From the NCBI GenBank assembly GCA_029261855.1, contig JAJDAN010000083.1, forward strand, positions 114,886 through 178,885: a stretch of DNA of 64,000 nucleotides, in the 5' to 3' direction. The DNA is from Deltaproteobacteria bacterium (GTDB taxonomy: Bacteria > Myxococcota_A > UBA9160 > UBA4427). Positions 62,878 through 64,000 of the stretch are shown piece after piece. A program made the translations under genes and the position numbers. Within the stretch, counting starts at the first letter, position 1; each line of letters starts with the position of its first letter. The notes below the pieces were generated by a model. The model was not told where the DNA came from. It did no database searches and saw only the letters and a program-made list of their open reading frames with translations.

Positions 62878-63131
62878 CGGTCTCGAACCCGCATGCACGT
62901 TCCGTGCGAAGCAGACCGTCTGCCGCACGAGGCGCTTGGTTCTGAGCACGGGTCGCGACAGGCGAACAACTCGCCCGCCCATTCCTTTAGCCTCGTGCGT
63001 TCTGCCGCTTCGACTCTCGACCGAATGAACGCCTTGTCCTCCTCGCTCGGCTCGTATCCAGCCGTTTCTTCCGGCCTCGACGATGTACACAGACTTCCTC
63101 CTTGCGCTCTGGGGCGCGTTTCACGTCGCAC
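62847..63131 (-). CDS. Possible small island protein
   Basis: This frame of 94 codons includes a charged, protein-like stretch (YEPSEEDKAFIRSRVEAAERTRLKEWAGELFA) but starts at a GTG without a clear ribosome binding site and overlaps the AlpA-like frame. It may be a real short gene, or a neighbour of it may be. No family is recognised. Confidence 0.3.
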   Translation of the reverse strand: MRRETRPRAQGGSLCTSSRPEETAGYEPSEEDKAFIRSRVEAAERTRLKEWAGELFACRDPCSEPSASCGRRSASHGTCMRVRDRWRKMWMNQK

Positions 63132-63705
63132 GGATCAACGGGGTCTCGTGGATCTTTACTCCGGCGGGCGAGCCACCCGGCCGCCGACTCAACAGTGAGA
63201 GAACAATCCACGCTTGGGCTGTGTGCAGAATCCGGTCCAAGTCCCGGGAACTTGGACTGGAAAGGGCCGTCGCGAGCGGGGGGTAATCCTTCGGTCGGAG
63301 CTTTCTCTTGGATTCGTATCTCTGTAGGTACGCGGTGGACGCGCAGCGAATGGTTCGCCGGCGAGCTTGGTGGCACGTCGTCTAGCTGGTGTCGCGCGTT
63401 GCACGCACCGCCGTTGCCCGTCCCAAGGTTCTCGATGGCTTCGGGGTGGGATAAAGAAGGTCTAGACGAGCAGAAGTTGAGTCCACGGAGCGGGGAACCG
63501 CGTTAGGGGACGTGGCCCCGAGCTGCGCGATAGCGATCGAGGAATCCGGGCGAGCGCCTGCGACGAACAGCTACAGGTCCGCCCACCCTCGTTTAGGCAC
63601 CCGGAGCCAGCGACCCTTCAGAGACAACAGAGTCACCAGTTCAACCAGGGCCCCGGGTTCACCCGTTGAACCTACCCACCAGATCCACAGGAGCACCAGA
63701 CCACC
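63132..63705. other. Island stretch without a supported gene
   Basis: Several short frames overlap on both strands here, none with a recognised domain or a convincing start. No tRNA, repeat or phage packaging site was identified. It may hold the leader or control region of the gene at 63706. Confidence 0.4.
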
Positions 63706-64000
63706 ATGCCACCAGACACCAGCAAGCCACGCTCGAAGAAGAACTTCCTCTCCCTGATGGAGCGAGACGCCGGCCCCTTCGAGTCCTACGAGGAGCAACG
63801 GACGAAGAGACCACTGGTCTTCCGTGATTCCGACCACGAGAGACACCACGAGGCACTCGAACGCTATGCCGGCTGGTGCGAGAGCATTCTGGTCACCCTG
63901 AGCGTTGACTTCGGCGTGTACGAGCCCCGCTGGTTCCTACGGGTGTGGCGGCGGACGCTGCGGCGCTACGACGAGCTGAGACCCGGAGAGACGGTCAGGT
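63706..64000 (+). CDS. Hypothetical island protein, cut by the window end
   Basis: An ATG at 63706, with CAGGAG 16 bases upstream, opens a frame of at least 98 codons that runs off the right edge. The protein starts with a basic stretch (TSKPRSKKNFLSLMERD) and continues with charged, helical, aromatic-containing sequence (HHEALERYAGWCESILVTL, YEPRWFLRVWRRTLRRYDEL). No domain is recognised from this part. Confidence 0.6.
   Translation, partial: MPPDTSKPRSKKNFLSLMERDAGPFESYEEQRTKRPLVFRDSDHERHHEALERYAGWCESILVTLSVDFGVYEPRWFLRVWRRTLRRYDELRPGETVR

Larger units (their letters stand above)
57200..64000. mobile_element. Integrative genomic island in a tRNA-Thr(CGU) site, right end outside the window
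   Basis: Two identical 48-bp copies of a tRNA-Thr 3' half (57200-57247 and 61016-61063) divide the region into element A (57248-61015, with a frameshifted integrase) and element B (61064 onward, with an intact integrase and an AlpA-like regulator). Genes here are short, mostly of unknown function and unlike the dense chromosomal operons to the left. The intact tRNA-Thr gene, on the minus strand, should lie to the right of the window. Confidence 0.75.

Overview
The window is a GC-rich, densely coded bacterial chromosome segment. Its gene families suggest a free-living, diderm, probably aquatic member of the deltaproteobacterial/Myxococcota-Binatota-like lineages: a WS/DGAT acyltransferase, an F420-type luciferase-like oxidoreductase, an acetoacetate decarboxylase-like protein, a TtpC/DUF3450 TonB operon, many lipoproteins, several different C-terminal anchoring tags and sigma-54 regulation. 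That placement is an inference from gene content; there is no rRNA gene in the window.

Layout. 1-4.0 kb: lipid acyltransferase, a leftover amidohydrolase tail, the ammonium transporter/PII pair and a PilZ protein. 4.2-16.4 kb: a catabolic block (amidohydrolase, alkylsulfatase-like MBL hydrolase, F420-type oxidoreductase, SDR, VOC protein, esterase, acetoacetate decarboxylase-like protein, cyclophilin, CMD protein, acyl-CoA dehydrogenase, SGNH protein). 16.5-30.6 kb: envelope proteins (tagged surface protein, helical-repeat and TPR lipoproteins, sulfatase-fold protein, TonB receptor, outer-membrane barrel, multi-pass membrane/TPR protein, degenerate peptidase/TPR lipoprotein). 30.6-35.3 kb: a TonB2-type energising operon (DUF3450, TtpC, ExbB, TonB, TPR) with no exbD. 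35.4-44.5 kb: a stress and signalling cluster. 44.5-51.2 kb: O-acyltransferase, FG-GAP protein, a large lipoprotein and a tagged surface protein. 51.2-57.0 kb: HNH protein, AhpD-like selenoprotein, TrmJ, cytochrome P450, methyltransferase. 57.2 kb to the end: an integrative island in a tRNA-Thr(CGU) site.

The most interesting part is 35.4-44.5 kb. A CHASE-like histidine kinase, a stand-alone receiver and an NtrC-type sigma-54 activator are encoded together, followed by fumC. Five near-consensus -24/-12 sigma-54 promoters surround them, in front of the kinase operon itself, a universal stress protein, an SRPBCC protein, a LEA-like/BON-protein pair and a protein with a PRPP-synthetase-like N-terminus. 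A shared TTGTA-N5-TACAA palindrome lies near these promoters. This looks like a self-contained, autoregulated sigma-54 stress regulon.

A second highlight is 53115-54341. An AhpD-like protein is interrupted by an in-frame TGA exactly at the second cysteine of its CxxCxxxH motif, and a SECIS-like hairpin follows, so it is read here as one selenocysteine protein rather than two short ORFs. The island at the right carries two identical 48-bp tRNA-Thr half-gene repeats. They mark tandem elements, one with a frameshifted integrase and one with an intact integrase and an AlpA-like regulator.
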